A stretch of 7,251 bases of DNA from assembly GCA_021820165.1 (NCBI GenBank), contig JAKADW010000097.1, positions 1 through 7,251 of the forward strand. The letters are read 5' to 3'. Origin of the DNA: Bacillota bacterium. GTDB lineage: Bacteria > Bacillota_E > Sulfobacillia > Sulfobacillales > Sulfobacillaceae. The notes below the pieces were generated by a model. That model ran no database searches and was not told the origin of the DNA. It saw only the letters and a list, made by a program, of their open reading frames with translations. Positions 5,891 through 7,251 of this stretch are shown here, one piece after another. Within the stretch, counting starts at the first letter, position 1; each line of letters starts with the position of its first letter. The position numbers and the translations under genes are program-made.

Positions 5891-6975
5891 GTGTGCCAGG
5901 AAGTCTGATATTCCAGGATGGCAGGCGCTATGATGGCACGTTAATCGGGGCAACCGAAGACGTCGTGGCGGGTGAAGTGGTATTTAACACGGCCATGACG
6001 GGATACCAAGAGATTTTAACGGACCCGTCTTATTATGGACAAATTGTGGTGCTCACCTATCCCCTTATTGGGAATTATGGGACATTTGCTGAAGCGGCAG
6101 AATCGTTGTTTCCATGGGCGCGGGGGGTCGTCATGCGCGAGAATGCAAAGACCCCATCACACTTAGGCGATATTGAGTCGATTGGTGACTATTTGCGGCG
6201 CTACCATAAGGTAGGACTGGTTGGGATCGATACCAGAAGCCTCACTCGCTATCTACGGGCTGAAGGCACCCAAGTGGCGGCGCTGACACCGAATACACGA
6301 ACATCCGAAGAAGTCATGGCGGCGATCGGTGCGGTGGATTTAAGTAACAGTGTGTTTGAGGTCGCTACACCACATCGGATTACGATTCCCGGCCCGGGTT
6401 CGCACATCGTGGTGGTGGACTATGGTGCAAAAAACTCTATCTTAACTGAACTGCAACGGCGCGGTGCCCGGGTGACTGTGGTACCACCCCAAATTAGCCC
6501 GGAAGAGCTGGTGTCCTTAGCACCGGACGGCGTGGTGCTGTCCAATGGCCCGGGAAATCCCGCCAGTATTCCCCAAGTGCTCCCGACCGTACGTTACATT
6601 ATCGATCATTACCCGACTTTGGGTATTTGCCTCGGTCACCAGCTGATTGGGCTTGCAGAGGGGGCTCGTACCTATCCCTTGAAGTTTGGCCATCACGGGG
6701 CTAATCATCCGCTTTGGGATCATGTGACCCAAAAAGTATTGATTACTGCCCAGAATCATGGGTATGCCGTTGATGTTAAGGAGCTCGAGGACCGGTATCG
6801 GGTGCGCCTAACCAACTTACATGACCAAACGGTGGAGGGAATCCAGCATCGAGAGCGGCCGATTTTGTCGGTCCAGCATCACCCCGAGGCCGGTCCCGGT
6901 CCTTCTGACTCCCTTTACCTGTTCGACGAATTCATGGGGCTAGTGACAGGCCACAAGGAGGAACCACGTGCCTAA
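5887..6975 (+). CDS. carA: Carbamoyl-phosphate synthase small (glutaminase) subunit
   Basis: Hydrolyses glutamine and passes ammonia to the large subunit for carbamoyl phosphate synthesis. The 362-residue protein has an N-terminal CarA domain (about 1-150; [29 protein letters not shown]) and a class I glutamine amidotransferase domain (about 173-355). Catalytic residues are present: C248 in LGICLGHQ, with H332 and E334 in [17 protein letters not shown] (219-225) is the oxyanion-side motif. The GTG at 5887 lies seven bases after GGGGAGG (5873-5879) and overlaps the pyrC stop in the arrangement GTGA (4 bases shared); the open frame upstream is only pyrC in another frame. As a single pyr-operon copy it should serve pyrimidine synthesis; a separate arginine-linked copy elsewhere cannot be excluded. 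Confidence 0.97.
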   Translation: MSVPGSLIFQDGRRYDGTLIGATEDVVAGEVVFNTAMTGYQEILTDPSYYGQIVVLTYPLIGNYGTFAEAAESLFPWARGVVMRENAKTPSHLGDIESIGDYLRRYHKVGLVGIDTRSLTRYLRAEGTQVAALTPNTRTSEEVMAAIGAVDLSNSVFEVATPHRITIPGPGSHIVVVDYGAKNSILTELQRRGARVTVVPPQISPEELVSLAPDGVVLSNGPGNPASIPQVLPTVRYIIDHYPTLGICLGHQLIGLAEGARTYPLKFGHHGANHPLWDHVTQKVLITAQNHGYAVDVKELEDRYRVRLTNLHDQTVEGIQHRERPILSVQHHPEAGPGPSDSLYLFDEFMGLVTGHKEEPRA

Positions 6976-7251
6976 GCGGCGAGACATACAAAAGGTTTTG
7001 GTGATCGGCTCCGGTCCCATTATTATCGGCCAGGCAGCAGAATTTGACTATGCAGGGACCCAGGCGTGCCGTTCGCTAAAGGAAGAAGGCATCGAGGTAG
7101 TGCTGGTGAACAGTAACCCGGCAACCATCATGACAGATCTGTCGGTAGCCGACACCGTCTATATTGAGCCGTTGACGGTATCGTTTCTGGCCTACATTTT
7201 GGGAAAGGAACGACCCGACGGGATCTTAGCGACGCTCGGCGGTCAAATGGG
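6968..7251 (+). CDS. carB: Carbamoyl-phosphate synthase large subunit, N-terminal part (cut by window end)
   Basis: The large subunit makes carbamoyl phosphate from ammonia, bicarbonate and two ATP. Only the first 94 codons are in the window. They read [20 protein letters not shown], then [28 protein letters not shown] and [10 protein letters not shown], all highly conserved CarB N-terminal blocks; the first ATP-grasp preceding domain begins here. The GTG start follows AAGGAGGAA (6955-6963), the strongest ribosome binding site of the operon, and overlaps the carA end by eight bases, suggesting coupled translation for a one-to-one complex. No stop or frameshift is seen before the window edge. 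Confidence 0.96.
   Translation, partial: MPKRRDIQKVLVIGSGPIIIGQAAEFDYAGTQACRSLKEEGIEVVLVNSNPATIMTDLSVADTVYIEPLTVSFLAYILGKERPDGILATLGGQM

Overview
The window is ordinary chromosomal DNA from a bacterium of the Firmicutes (Bacillota) type. It is moderately GC-rich and densely packed. Strong GGGAGG/AGGAGG ribosome binding sites precede most genes, and GTG starts are frequent (lspA, pyrR, pyrB, carA, carB). The pyrimidine operon opens with a PyrR-type RNA attenuator, which is typical of this phylum. The gene order lspA - rluD-type pseudouridine synthase - pyrR - pyrB - pyrC - carA - carB follows the order known from Bacillus subtilis (lspA, ylyB, pyrR, pyrP, pyrB, pyrC, pyrAA, pyrAB). The base composition and start codon use would fit a Sulfobacillus-like or other deep-branching Firmicute, but that placement is a guess.

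Layout. (1) Bases 13-1483, + strand: lspA (lipoprotein signal peptidase) overlapping an rluD-family 23S rRNA pseudouridine synthase. (2) 1484-1676: a non-coding stretch between convergent genes, with a long GC-rich hairpin followed by a weak T tract, probably the terminator of the lspA-rluD transcript. (3) 1677-2585, - strand: a small mechanosensitive-channel (MscS-family) protein. It is divergent from (4) a small thioredoxin-like [2Fe-2S] ferredoxin on the + strand (2652-2975, possibly starting at 2613). The two share a very short intergenic region in which candidate promoters overlap. (5) 2976-3120: the pyr promoter and a complete PyrR attenuator (PyrR-binding hairpin, antiterminator, terminator). 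(6) 3121-7251: pyrR, pyrB, pyrC, carA and the first 284 bases of carB, which runs off the window.

How the genes work together. CarA and CarB make carbamoyl phosphate from glutamine, bicarbonate and ATP. PyrB joins it to aspartate, and PyrC closes the ring to dihydroorotate. PyrR senses UMP/UTP against PRPP and binds the leader RNA to end transcription early when pyrimidines are plentiful. The pyrB/pyrC, pyrC/carA and carA/carB junctions all overlap, so these genes are probably translationally coupled. The mscS-ferredoxin pair sits where B. subtilis has rluD(ylyB) directly followed by pyrR, so it looks like a lineage-specific insertion into an old gene order.

I see no mobile element, CRISPR array, tRNA or rRNA, and nothing that looks like an undescribed multi-gene system. 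The points most worth a second look are the attenuator architecture, the divergent insertion, a perfect hairpin inside mscS, and an insertion in the MscS beta domain.
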